DNA of 64,000 bases. It comes from an uncultured Christensenella sp. Lineage in GTDB: Bacteria > Bacillota > Clostridia > Christensenellales > Borkfalkiaceae. The notes beneath the pieces are model-generated. The model was not told where the DNA came from, ran no database searches, and saw only the letters and a program-made list of their open reading frames with translations. Positions within the stretch are counted from its first letter, which is position 1. Each line of letters starts with the position of its first letter. The position numbers and the translations under genes were made by a program. Location: contig CAJUEV010000004.1 in assembly GCA_910585785.1 (NCBI GenBank), forward strand, positions 1 through 64,000, read 5' to 3'. Of the stretch, positions 44,018 to 51,965 are shown in pieces.

Positions 44018-44094
44018 TGAGGCGTAGCGCAGTTTGGTAGCGCGTCTGGTTAGGGACCAGAAGGTCGTGGGTTCAAGTCCCGTCGCCTCAACCA
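44018..44094 (+). tRNA. tRNA-Pro(AGG)
   Basis: A 77-nt tRNA with encoded CCA. The anticodon stem TCTGG/CCAGA encloses loop TTAGGGA, giving anticodon AGG with G37, as in proline tRNAs. The acceptor is TGAGGCG/CGCCTCA. The T-stem has two wobble pairs. A34 outside tRNA-Arg is unusual in bacteria. Confidence 0.92.
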
Positions 44095-44097
44095 AAA

Positions 44098-44136
44098 AAA
44101 CGGGGTAAAATCATTTGATTTCGCCTCGTTTTTGAT
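44098..44136 (+). terminator. Terminator of tRNA-Pro
   Basis: Imperfect stem AAACGGGG...CCTCGTTT (with G-T pairs) followed by five T, four bases after the CCA. Confidence 0.65.
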
Positions 44137-44185
44137 TTATTTTAAGCCACTTCTTAAACTTATCACAAATGTACCAAAAAATTAA

Positions 44186-44245
44186 AAGCCTATTTTCTGA
44201 CAAAAGCGCTCTTTAAAATATGGGCTCCTGTCATAAAGGCTTTTT
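44186..44245. repeat. Imperfect long hairpin
   Basis: AAAAGCCT...TGACA pairs with TGTCA...AGGCTTTTT across about 25 bases. No gene ends here on the plus strand; possibly a second terminator or an unrecognised RNA. Confidence 0.4.
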
Positions 44246-44257
44246 GCGGAAAAACAA

Positions 44258-44297
44258 ATAGCGCACTATACTTCGTAAATGAAGTATAGTGCGCTAT
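44258..44297. terminator. Terminator of the DUF3592-like gene
   Basis: Perfect 17-bp stem (ATAGCGCACTATACTTC) with a 6-nt loop, 44 bp past the stop of the minus-strand gene; T-rich on both sides, so it could act in either direction. Confidence 0.7.
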
Positions 44298-44340
44298 ATT
44301 TTTTGATGTTTATAATGATAAATTTATATGATTGTTTTTA

Positions 44341-45129
44341 TTAATTCATAGCGGGCATTTCTTCAAAAATGCCGTAGGTATTTTTGTAGGGTACGATATT
44401 GATAGTTTTCTTTTGCTGTAAATATTTCGCTTCCTTGTGCGTAAACCAAGACTGCGCCCATTTTTCTCTCATTACGCTATTGTTGTCTTGATACTTAACT
44501 TTCACATAGCAAACTATCCATTTGCGAACTTTTGTTACTTCGCCTTGCGTAACGGTATTCGGTAGCGGCGTGTGAATAATTCTGTCGTTGTTATATGAGC
44601 TGCCGTAAACTTTCTTCTTGATTTTCTTATTCATTACGTTGCGGTAGATACAACGGTATATAAGCAAGTACAACACAATGGGAACGGGAATACTGAATAT
44701 AATTGCAATGCTTAATCCTTTCGCATAATCCGCAGGCGTTGTTATTATATCTTCTAACTTTAACCCCGAATAAGATGACGAACTATTAGGGTCGATTATA
44801 ACTGTTATTTTCTTACCCAAATACTCTTGTGCGACACTTTCGGAAGAATAATGACCTATGCTTTCACGGTACACTGTTCCCCACTCGCTTTTGTATTCAT
44901 AAATCAATACCCAATTACCCGTACTATGATTTGCTTCTCTATGGTATATGCAGTCAACTATTTCTGCTTCGACCTCAATACCGTTTTTGCTTAAATATTC
45001 ATAGTCAGACAGATGCAAATAATTACTCCAAACAAAGAAAGATATTAGACCAAAAGCAACCGCCAATAATACCAATAGAAAAGATATTAAAACTCTATTC
45101 TTTTTTATTCCTATATCTTTAACGTCCAT
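44341..45129 (-). CDS. DUF3592-like two-helix membrane protein
   Basis: 262-aa protein. The first helix spans about 12-33, then a beta-rich extracytoplasmic domain (about 45-130) with GIEVEAEIVDCIY...WVLIYEYKSEWGTVYRES...YLGKKITVIIDP, then a second helix (about 140-162) and a cytoplasmic domain. The domain pattern (A-I-V, Y-Y, G, IG-V-IYIDP) is that of DUF3592 proteins. The gene at 53.8-54.4 kb has the same plan. AT-rich; function unknown. Confidence 0.6.
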   Translation of the reverse strand: MDVKDIGIKKNRVLISFLLVLLAVAFGLISFFVWSNYLHLSDYEYLSKNGIEVEAEIVDCIYHREANHSTGNWVLIYEYKSEWGTVYRESIGHYSSESVAQEYLGKKITVIIDPNSSSSYSGLKLEDIITTPADYAKGLSIAIIFSIPVPIVLYLLIYRCIYRNVMNKKIKKKVYGSSYNNDRIIHTPLPNTVTQGEVTKVRKWIVCYVKVKYQDNNSVMREKWAQSWFTHKEAKYLQQKKTINIVPYKNTYGIFEEMPAMN

Positions 45130-45236
45130 AGATACTCCGCTAAATTATTATTTACCGTACTTATATCATCGCGAAACAGTATTTAATTTTTTTGACTTTG
45201 CTTTTATCTCTAAACAGCCTATAAAAGACGCTTTTA

Positions 45237-45638
45237 TCATTTCCTATCAGCGTTTTCGTCGGTTTCGTTTGCTTCGGGTTTATATTCCTGCGATTGTTCT
45301 TTCGGCTCAGCACTTTCAACCGTACTTCCGCCCGAAAGTCCGACAACGTTGCTTACCGCCATAGAAAAAGCAATACCCTGACCCGCAGTTTTAAGCCCCG
45401 CCTGTTGATAAACCGCGTGAAGAACTTTATCCTTTATATCCGCGGGGACGAGAATCATAACTATTTCTTTATCGGGCTGGATTGTTATGTGGAAAAATTC
45501 TTCCGCTTCTTTATTTGCCGTTCCTCTTGCGTGAATAACCGTGCCGCCGCGCGCGCCAACCTCTTTGGCGGCGTCCATAACCGTTTCCGAGAAACCGGAA
45601 TTTACTATACAAAAAATTACTTCGTAAGCGGTATTCAT
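45237..45638 (-). CDS. PII-like signalling protein
   Basis: 133-aa protein with a GlnB-type ferredoxin-like fold at about 3-100: YEVIFCIVNSGFSETVMDAAKEVGARGGTVIHARG, then ILVPADIKDKVLHAVYQQAG and GQGIAFSMAV. The T-loop region (EEFFHITIQPDKE) lacks the uridylylated tyrosine of GlnB. A Glu/Ser-rich tail follows. The start overlaps the upstream PII-like gene by 4 bp (ATGA). Together they probably sense a nucleotide for the DUF1538 membrane protein. Confidence 0.8.
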   Translation of the reverse strand: MNTAYEVIFCIVNSGFSETVMDAAKEVGARGGTVIHARGTANKEAEEFFHITIQPDKEIVMILVPADIKDKVLHAVYQQAGLKTAGQGIAFSMAVSNVVGLSGGSTVESAEPKEQSQEYKPEANETDENADRK

Positions 45639-46099
45639 TTATTTGCCTCCTGCACAGTCATTCTGTTGTTACTTAAAAATCCGAAAATCAGTTTACCTAT
45701 AACGCTTGTAAGCGGAATTGTAAAGGCTATTCCGTTGCCGCCCTTTATGGTTTTAAACTTTTCTTCCAGCAAACTTATTGCGCGAGGAATTTTTTCTTCC
45801 TGAATCACGCTGAAAATAACCGCTTTTTCGCTGTCGGTAAGTCCCAGAAGCGTAAGCATTTTTTCGGGCGCGGTGCCGTTTGCAAGCGCGGTTATCTGCA
45901 TATTTACGTCAAACGACAAAATTAAATCCTGATAATACTCCGCCTTGTTTCTGCCTATTACCGTTATCAACAGTTCGAGCCTGTTGGAAGTAACGGTATT
46001 GGGATTGACCTGCTTGTTGCGTTGAACCGCGGCTTTCACCGCTTTTTTTACGGCGCCGCGCGACGAACGTTTTTCCTTATCGGTATTATTTTTTTCCAC
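45635..46099 (-). CDS. PII-like signalling protein
   Basis: 154-aa paralogous PII-like protein with a basic 40-residue N-terminal extension, then RLELLITVIGRNKAEYYQDLILSFD, a short T-loop region and VIFSVIQEEKIPRAISLLEEKFKT...GNGIAFTIPLTSVIGKLIFGFLSNN. The last segment is hydrophobic and may contact the membrane protein. It lies 12 bp after the DUF1538 gene and overlaps the second PII-like gene. Confidence 0.75.
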   Translation of the reverse strand: MEKNNTDKEKRSSRGAVKKAVKAAVQRNKQVNPNTVTSNRLELLITVIGRNKAEYYQDLILSFDVNMQITALANGTAPEKMLTLLGLTDSEKAVIFSVIQEEKIPRAISLLEEKFKTIKGGNGIAFTIPLTSVIGKLIFGFLSNNRMTVQEANK

Positions 46100-46111
46100 C
46101 GTCGCTCCCTC

Positions 46112-47659
46112 CTACTTGAAATATATAATCTGCTCGTCGTCGGCGGCAAGTATACGCTTCATTGTAATTTTTGCGCGAACTTTGGACGACATAACGGCTT
46201 TAAAGCCGAGTATCTGAATAGTTATAAGCGGCGTCATTGCAACCATAGCAACAACTCCGTATGCAAACGAATAAATTTCACCTTCTCCCCAAAGCGTTGT
46301 ACACGCGCCTATTGCAAGCGGAAGAATAAAACTTGAAGTCAGCGGACCGCTGGCAACGCCGCCGGAGTCAAAGGCGATTGCGGTATATATTTTGGGAACG
46401 AAAAACGACAGTCCCAGCGAAATAAGATAGCCGGGTATCAGATAATACAAAATAGAGAACTTGAAAATCATTCTTATAAGCGTAAGCCCTATGGATATGC
46501 CAACGGCAACCGACAACGCAATAAGCATCTCTATTTTTTTGACGCCGCCGCCCGTAACGTCTTCAACCTGTTTGTTTAAAACGTGAACGGCGGGTTCGGC
46601 AAGAACGACCACCATTCCCAACACAAAGCCGAAAACCACCAAAAGCGCTTCGCTTTTTTCGGCGATTTGCTTGCCTATTTTGAAGCCGACGGGCATAAAC
46701 CCGACTTCGACCGCAACAAGAAAAATTACCAAGCCCAAAAACGTATAGGCTATTCCTATGCCTATCTGAATCAATTTTTGTTTGGGAAGTTTTAAAACAG
46801 TGAACTGCAATATGAAGAAGAACGCAACGACAAGCCCCAAGGCAAGCGCCACATCGCCTAATTTTTTTAAGAGCAACGGACCGAAGTTGCCGCCCAGACT
46901 TTCGGCAATATCGTAAATTGAGGTGTCGTATGTATCAAGACTGCCGCTCGTCGTCATAGACAGCATCATTACGGCGATTATGGGTCCTATTGAGCAAAGC
47001 GCAATGAGCCCGAAGCTGTTTTCGGTTGAGTTTTTTCCGCCTATCGTCGAAGAAATTCCCACGCCCAGCGCCATTATAAACGGAACGGTTATAGGACCGG
47101 TAGTAACTCCGCCCGAATCGAAAGAAAGAGGCAAAAGTTTAAACTTTCCGCTTTCCGCCAACATTGCGCACACGGCGAATAACATCATATAGAAAAACAT
47201 CAAAAGCGCGGATAAGTCTTTGCGGAAAATAATTTTCAATATGGCTATTACAAGAAAAATACCCACTCCCAGCCCTACGGTGATTATAAGTATCCACTTG
47301 CTTACTTCGCCTTCCCCCGGCATTATGTCCTTTACCTGATTTGCCAAGACGGATAAATCCGGTTCGGCTATCGTTATCAAAAGCCCCATCACAAAGCAGA
47401 CGGCAATAAGCACCATCACTTTTTTTGATTTTGTAAGACCGGAACCGACGTGTCCGCCCATAGGCGTCATTGCAAGGTCGGCGCCGAGGTTGAACAAGCC
47501 TATGCCGAGTATAAGCATAACCGCCGAAACCGCAAAGGCAATTGTTTCGGTCGGCTCTAAATCGACAAGCGGGGTAAACGATATAATAAGTACTATAACC
47601 GTTACGGGCAGTACAGATATTAAAGATTCTTTTAATTTTGAAAATAGCGCTTTAAACAT
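46112..47659 (-). CDS. DUF1538 family membrane transporter-like protein
   Basis: About 515 aa from the ATG at 47659 (the frame is open to 47725, but the extra residues look non-native). Twelve or more membrane helices. An internal duplication is obvious: AEPDLSVLANQVKDI and FDSGGVTTGPITVPFIMALG in the first half correspond to AEPAVHVLNKQVEDV and FDSGGVASGPLTSSFILPLA in the second. The conserved acidic and SGG motifs suggest an ion or solute site within an inverted or tandem repeat. The two downstream PII-like genes are a known neighbour of this family; substrate unknown. Confidence 0.85.
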   Translation of the reverse strand: MFKALFSKLKESLISVLPVTVIVLIISFTPLVDLEPTETIAFAVSAVMLILGIGLFNLGADLAMTPMGGHVGSGLTKSKKVMVLIAVCFVMGLLITIAEPDLSVLANQVKDIMPGEGEVSKWILIITVGLGVGIFLVIAILKIIFRKDLSALLMFFYMMLFAVCAMLAESGKFKLLPLSFDSGGVTTGPITVPFIMALGVGISSTIGGKNSTENSFGLIALCSIGPIIAVMMLSMTTSGSLDTYDTSIYDIAESLGGNFGPLLLKKLGDVALALGLVVAFFFILQFTVLKLPKQKLIQIGIGIAYTFLGLVIFLVAVEVGFMPVGFKIGKQIAEKSEALLVVFGFVLGMVVVLAEPAVHVLNKQVEDVTGGGVKKIEMLIALSVAVGISIGLTLIRMIFKFSILYYLIPGYLISLGLSFFVPKIYTAIAFDSGGVASGPLTSSFILPLAIGACTTLWGEGEIYSFAYGVVAMVAMTPLITIQILGFKAVMSSKVRAKITMKRILAADDEQIIYFK

Positions 47660-47707
47660 AGTCCGACAATATTTTAACTTATGACTGATTTTGGTTATTA
47701 TAACATA

Positions 47708-47764
47708 AAAACCGTCCTGATTCAACCGCTATTGTCAAAAAAATAGCCATTGAAAGACGGTTTT
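47708..47764 (-). terminator. Terminator of the esterase gene
   Basis: Outer stem AAAACCGTC/GACGGTTTT with an inner GCTATT/AATAGC stem and TTCAA/TTGAA middle, followed by a T-run on the minus strand. Confidence 0.7.
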
Positions 47765-47783
47765 TGAAGAAATTTATTTTGCT

Positions 47784-48527
47784 TTAACCCAAAAACGAAA
47801 GCGCGGTTTTTACAAAGGCGAAACCGCCGTCATCGTCCGCTATGCAAGAGCCGCGGCAGTGCCCGCCCTGCAATTGCACCCACTGCAAGTCCGCTTGCGG
47901 AAAAAACTCCTTAACCGTGCGGATAAAAAGCAAATTTTGCTCCTTACGGCAAGGCATATCCTCGGAATAAAAGCATACCAGCATACGATTAAACCGCAAA
48001 TTTTCGTCCACATAATACAGCGGCGCAAATTCGTCTATTCTCTGCAACCTGCTATCAACGTTTTTTTCATACTTCAAAACGTTGAAGTGCGACGTTGTCT
48101 GAGCGCTGTCGATAAGCCAAGCAGAAATATCCGACGTTTCCACATCTTCGCTTTTTAGATATTTAGAATTAACGCAAAGCATAAGCGCAAGCCAGGCGCC
48201 GGCAGACTGCCCCGCAATTATAAGGTTGCCGCACCCCCACTCAGCCGCGCGCGACTTTACAAAGCCGACCGCTTTGGCACAATCGTAAATAAAATCGGGA
48301 AACCGCGCGCCCTGCGTATATAAACCGTAATTTACAGAAGCAAAGGCGTAACCCGCACTGTTAAACTGCTTTGCCATAGCCGCATAATTTGCGTCGGATT
48401 TATCGCCGCTTTCAATTCCGCCGCCGTGAAAATAGATAATAAGCGGACAATTTTCTTTATCCGGCAAATATAAATCCAATTTTTGCCGCGCTTCTTTACC
48501 GTAACTTATATCCTTTAAAACTTTCAT
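47784..48527 (-). CDS. Alpha/beta hydrolase (carboxylesterase/BD-FAE-like)
   Basis: 247-aa hydrolase. HGGGIESGDKSD (oxyanion HGGG) near residue 34, nucleophile in IAGQSAGAWLAL (about residue 107), catalytic acid in the FYSEDMP region and histidine near QGGHCRGS. The HGGG motif and KLDLYLPDKE start indicate the arylformamidase/BD-FAE esterase type. It lies 27 bp after cysK. Confidence 0.88.
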   Translation of the reverse strand: MKVLKDISYGKEARQKLDLYLPDKENCPLIIYFHGGGIESGDKSDANYAAMAKQFNSAGYAFASVNYGLYTQGARFPDFIYDCAKAVGFVKSRAAEWGCGNLIIAGQSAGAWLALMLCVNSKYLKSEDVETSDISAWLIDSAQTTSHFNVLKYEKNVDSRLQRIDEFAPLYYVDENLRFNRMLVCFYSEDMPCRKEQNLLFIRTVKEFFPQADLQWVQLQGGHCRGSCIADDDGGFAFVKTALSFLG

Positions 48528-48554
48528 AATTTTAAGTAACCTTGCCGACTTTAT

Positions 48555-49481
48555 TTATTCAAAAAGGTTTACCGAAAGATATCTTTCGCCCGAATCCGGT
48601 AAAATGACCGCTATTTTTTTGCCGATATATTCTTTACGACCGGCAATTTCCACCGCCGCGTGCAACGCCGCGCCGGAGGAAACTCCGACAAGAATACCCT
48701 CGGTTTGGGCAAATTTTTTACTTGCGGCGTACGCGCTTTTATCCGAAACCGTTATAACTTCGTCATAAATATCGGTATCAAGCGTTTTGGGAACGAATCC
48801 CGCGCCTATTCCCTGAATTTTATGCGCGCCCGAAGTTCCCTTTGACAGCACGGGCGAACTTTTCGGCTCTACCGCAATAACTTTTATTGCGGGATTTTTA
48901 CTTTTTAAATATTTTCCCGCGCCGCTAATAGTGCCGCCCGTTCCTACACCCGCAACCAAAACTTCAACTTCGCCCTGCGTATCTTCCCAAATTTCCGGTC
49001 CGGTAGAAGCAAAATGCGCGGACGGATTGGCGGGATTTGTAAACTGCCCGGCTATCAACGAATTGGGCAAAGTTGCGGCAAGTTCTTCCGCTTTTTGTAT
49101 TGCGCCCGCCATCCCCTTTGCACCATCCGTCAGAATTATTTCCGCCCCGTAAGCCTTTATAAGACTGCGGCGTTCAGCGCTCATATTGTCGGGCATAGTA
49201 ATTATAACTTTATATCCCTTTGCCGCGCCGACTGCCGCAAGCCCTATACCCGTATTGCCCGAAGTGGGCTCTATAATGGTATAACCCTTTTTTAACTTGC
49301 CTTCCGCTTCCGCCTGCTCTATCATATTTTTGGCTACTCTGTCCTTTACCGAGCCTGCGGGATTGAAATATTCAAGTTTGGCAAGCAAAACTGCGTTTAT
49401 ATTCTCTGCCTTTGCAAATCTTTCCGCATTTAAAATAGGGGTGTTACCTATTAAACTGAATAACGAATTATAAATTGCCAT
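48555..49481 (-). CDS. cysK: Cysteine synthase A
   Basis: O-acetylserine sulfhydrylase, PLP-dependent. Lysine in NPAGSVKDRVAKNM (about residue 46), PTSGNTGIGLA, and GTGGTISGAGKYLK phosphate loop are complete. 308 aa. It is 16 bp downstream of tcdA. No sulfur-assimilation genes or T-box leader are nearby. Confidence 0.95.
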   Translation of the reverse strand: MAIYNSLFSLIGNTPILNAERFAKAENINAVLLAKLEYFNPAGSVKDRVAKNMIEQAEAEGKLKKGYTIIEPTSGNTGIGLAAVGAAKGYKVIITMPDNMSAERRSLIKAYGAEIILTDGAKGMAGAIQKAEELAATLPNSLIAGQFTNPANPSAHFASTGPEIWEDTQGEVEVLVAGVGTGGTISGAGKYLKSKNPAIKVIAVEPKSSPVLSKGTSGAHKIQGIGAGFVPKTLDTDIYDEVITVSDKSAYAASKKFAQTEGILVGVSSGAALHAAVEIAGRKEYIGKKIAVILPDSGERYLSVNLFE

Positions 49482-49497
49482 TTCGTAGCCTCGCTTT

Positions 49498-50241
49498 TCA
49501 ACGTTTGAAACCTATTAAATCCTTTATCACTTCGCCCGCCATTAGCAGCCCCGCCGCGGACGGCACAAAGGCGCAGCTTGCGGGGACGTCACGCTTTAAA
49601 CCGTTGTCGCTTAGTTTTATAACGGGTTTCAACGGTTCTTCCTTCGAATACACAACTTTAACTCCGCTTATTCCCGCATTTTTAAGTTCGCGCCGCATTA
49701 CGCGAGCAAGCGGACAAACAGACGTTTCGCTTATGTCGGCAACCGTAAGTTTTGAAGGGTCAACTTTATTGCCCGTACCCATACAACTTATGACGCGAAC
49801 GCCGCATTTTTTGGCGTTTTCGATAATCGATATTTTTGCCGTGACCGTGTCTATCGCGTCCAAGACGTAATCGTACTGCGAAAAATCGAATAAGCCGCTG
49901 TTTTCCGGAAGAAAGAAAACTTTGTGCGCCGTCACGCGGCAATCGGGGTTTATTTCTTTTATGCGTTCGGCGGCGACTTCCGCCTTATACCTTCCCACAC
50001 TGTTTACCGTTGCTATAATTTGGCGATTGATATTTGAAAGGCTTATTTTGTCGTTATCTATAACGTCCAGCGCGCCTATGCCAGACCTTGCCAAAGCCTC
50101 GACGGCATAGCCGCCCACTCCGCCTGCGCCGAAAACCGCAACGCGCGAACGGTAAAGTATTTGCATTGCCTCTTTGCCGAATAGCGCTTCCGTTCTTGAA
50201 AAAATTTCCGCCACTTTTGTCCCTTTTCTGTTTGCCGTCAA
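49498..50241 (-). CDS. tcdA: tRNA threonylcarbamoyladenosine dehydratase TcdA
   Basis: ThiF/E1-like enzyme (247 aa) that cyclises t6A37 to ct6A. The start RTEALFGKEAMQILYRSRVAVFGAGGVGGYAVEALARSGIG, the ATP-binding DNDKISLSNINRQ, VLDAIDTVTAKI and CMGTGNKVDPSKL all match TcdA/YgdL. It is a possible partner of the long-form TsaC at 10.3-11.3 kb in tRNA modification. Confidence 0.92.
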   Translation of the reverse strand: MTANRKGTKVAEIFSRTEALFGKEAMQILYRSRVAVFGAGGVGGYAVEALARSGIGALDVIDNDKISLSNINRQIIATVNSVGRYKAEVAAERIKEINPDCRVTAHKVFFLPENSGLFDFSQYDYVLDAIDTVTAKISIIENAKKCGVRVISCMGTGNKVDPSKLTVADISETSVCPLARVMRRELKNAGISGVKVVYSKEEPLKPVIKLSDNGLKRDVPASCAFVPSAAGLLMAGEVIKDLIGFKR

Positions 50242-50275
50242 GCAAATAATTTGTTGAATTTTTTTAACCGCTTTT

Positions 50276-50506
50276 TTATTTTTTTACGTACGGAATGTTG
50301 TAAGGAAGCCCCAAAAAGAGCTCTGAATATTCCTTCGGGATTTCCACGTTATTTTTTACTTTTTTGTATACCGCAGAGAAGTAGTCAAACATTTCCGCTT
50401 CTGCAATATTTTTGCGGCACAGAATATCTGCGAATGTAAATTCTGTCCCTTTGGGTAAATTATTTATTTCTTCAATCGCTTCGTTAACAGTAAATTCATT
50501 TATCAT
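50276..50506 (-). CDS. Small helical protein, unknown function
   Basis: 76-aa protein (MINEFTVNEAIEEINNLPKGTEF...) with helix-turn-helix-like spacing but no recognised domain. Codon-like structure and composition match a real gene. No clear ribosome-binding site precedes the ATG. It follows the tRNA-Gly terminator on the same strand and precedes tcdA by about 35 bp. Confidence 0.6.
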   Translation of the reverse strand: MINEFTVNEAIEEINNLPKGTEFTFADILCRKNIAEAEMFDYFSAVYKKVKNNVEIPKEYSELFLGLPYNIPYVKK

Positions 50507-50527
50507 AGTTTTATTAGATTATTACAT

Positions 50528-50552
50528 AAAAGCACCCTTATCGGGTGCTTTT
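50528..50552 (-). terminator. Terminator of tRNA-Gly
   Basis: Stem AAAAGCACCC/GGGTGCTTTT, four bases past the CCA end of the minus-strand tRNA. Confidence 0.82.
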
Positions 50553-50556
50553 GCTT

Positions 50557-50631
50557 TGGAGCAGGTGACGGGAGTCGGACCCGCCGATACCAGCTTGGGA
50601 AGCTGGCGCCATACCGATAGGCGACACCTGC
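50557..50631 (-). tRNA. tRNA-Gly(CCC)
   Basis: 75-nt tRNA with encoded CCA. The anticodon stem CCAGC/GCTGG encloses TTCCCAA, giving CCC. The acceptor GCAGGTG/CACCTGC is fully paired. Confidence 0.95.
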
Positions 50632-50763
50632 GTTAAAAAAATTGAAAATATATGCCGCTGCAAACTTAACCACCCGCTTAACGGTGTTTATACAACTGAG
50701 CATTAACAATATAACATATTAGATTTTAAAAGGAAAGCGTTAAACAAATATTTTTTGTAAAAT

Positions 50764-51816
50764 TTATTTTTTATTGACGAAAAAGTTATTGAAAATTTTT
50801 GAAACAACTCCGCCGAAAAAGCGACAAAAAAAGTTGAAACCAAGCCATAGTACGGGGGCAAAATAAAAAATCTTTTGCATTACACGCATAAAAAAGAAGC
50901 GAGCGCCCAGATTTTTTATATATTTTTTATAAATCGAAAGGTCGTTTTCGGATATTGCCAGCGCGCACATTTCTCCGCTTTTCAAAGCGTATCTTAAACC
51001 CGACAACGTCATCGGGTCGCAGGCGCCGACGGCGTCGCCGACATAACAAACGTTGCCGAACAAAACGGGTTGCCCTGCGTTCATAGGTGTAAATGCACCC
51101 TTTAACCCGCTTATATCCGCCGATATATCAAGTTTAATTAAAAATTCGTCAAAAACTTTTTTGTAATTTATTTTTGGATTATAGACGTCCGTTATACCGA
51201 CGTTTGTAACGCCGTTGTACGAACTTACCCAACCGTACCCGTGCTTTGTTATTCCGAAATGGATGTCTATGCTTTCCTTTATATCGCTTTCAAAGACAAG
51301 CTGCATAGCTATATTTTTATTGCGTGCTTTACGGTATTTACTGCCGAATCCCGTAGTTCCGTCGGCAAACACAAGATAGTCGTAAACAACCTTTTTACCG
51401 TTGGTTAAAGTCAGCAAACGGTTTTTTTCGTCGTGTTCTGAAATCTTTGTGTTTTCCAATATATTTACGCCATTTTCTTTTGCGGTTTTAAAAAGCGCGT
51501 AATCCAACTCTACCCTGTCGATTTTGCTGTTTGTAAACAGAAATTTGTTGGATATATTTAATCGTTGCTTATTTTTATAAAAAATATTGAAACTTTTGAT
51601 AAGCGAGTAATTGCAGTTTTCTATATTCAAACCCAATTTTGCATACTCGTTTTTAGTCTTACTCGTTATATAACCCGCGCAGCACTTGTATCTTGGAAAA
51701 CTTAATTTTTCTATAACCAAGATATCGCTAACGCCTTCTTTTAACAAATTTAACGCGGTTGAAAGACCGGAAGGACCTGCGCCGACTATAATTACTTTAT
51801 AATTGTTTTTAAGCAC
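50764..51816 (-). CDS. Geranylgeranyl-reductase family FAD oxidoreductase
   Basis: 350-aa flavoprotein. FAD-binding GxGxxG near the N-terminus (VIIVGAGPSGLSTAL), RYKCCAGYITSK cysteine motif, FADGTTGFGS, and the second FAD motif NVCYVGDAVGACDPMTLSGLRYALKSG. The CCGG-like pair and the GDA(A)G motif are those of the geranylgeranyl reductase/menaquinone-reducing subfamily. The C-terminus carries two hydrophobic stretches, perhaps a membrane association. It is AT-rich and divergent from the ferritin-like gene. Confidence 0.88.
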   Translation of the reverse strand: MLKNNYKVIIVGAGPSGLSTALNLLKEGVSDILVIEKLSFPRYKCCAGYITSKTKNEYAKLGLNIENCNYSLIKSFNIFYKNKQRLNISNKFLFTNSKIDRVELDYALFKTAKENGVNILENTKISEHDEKNRLLTLTNGKKVVYDYLVFADGTTGFGSKYRKARNKNIAMQLVFESDIKESIDIHFGITKHGYGWVSSYNGVTNVGITDVYNPKINYKKVFDEFLIKLDISADISGLKGAFTPMNAGQPVLFGNVCYVGDAVGACDPMTLSGLRYALKSGEMCALAISENDLSIYKKYIKNLGARFFFMRVMQKIFYFAPVLWLGFNFFCRFFGGVVSKIFNNFFVNKK

Positions 51817-51874
51817 GCCGCGCCTCCCGCTTTTTATAATTTATTTACATAATTATATATCTTTAATATAACAA

Positions 51875-51912
51875 ACGCAAATGCGTAAGCAAAAAAGCAA
51901 TAATTTTTGCTT
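51875..51912. promoter_or_regulatory. Inverted repeats between divergent genes
   Basis: Two adjacent inverted repeats: ACGCAAATGCGT (51875-51886) and AAGCAAAAA-N8-TTTTTGCTT (51887-51912). They lie between the reductase and the ferritin-like gene and could be operators for a shared regulator, or a terminator-like leader structure. Confidence 0.4.
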
Positions 51913-51965
51913 ATTTTGATTATAAACTTGCGAAAATGACAACAATTTCAGCGGAGGAATTTAAA

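Noticed and set aside
44018..44340. tRNA-Pro as an integration site for an accessory island
   Set aside because: No repeat of the tRNA 3' end and no integrase were seen downstream within the window.
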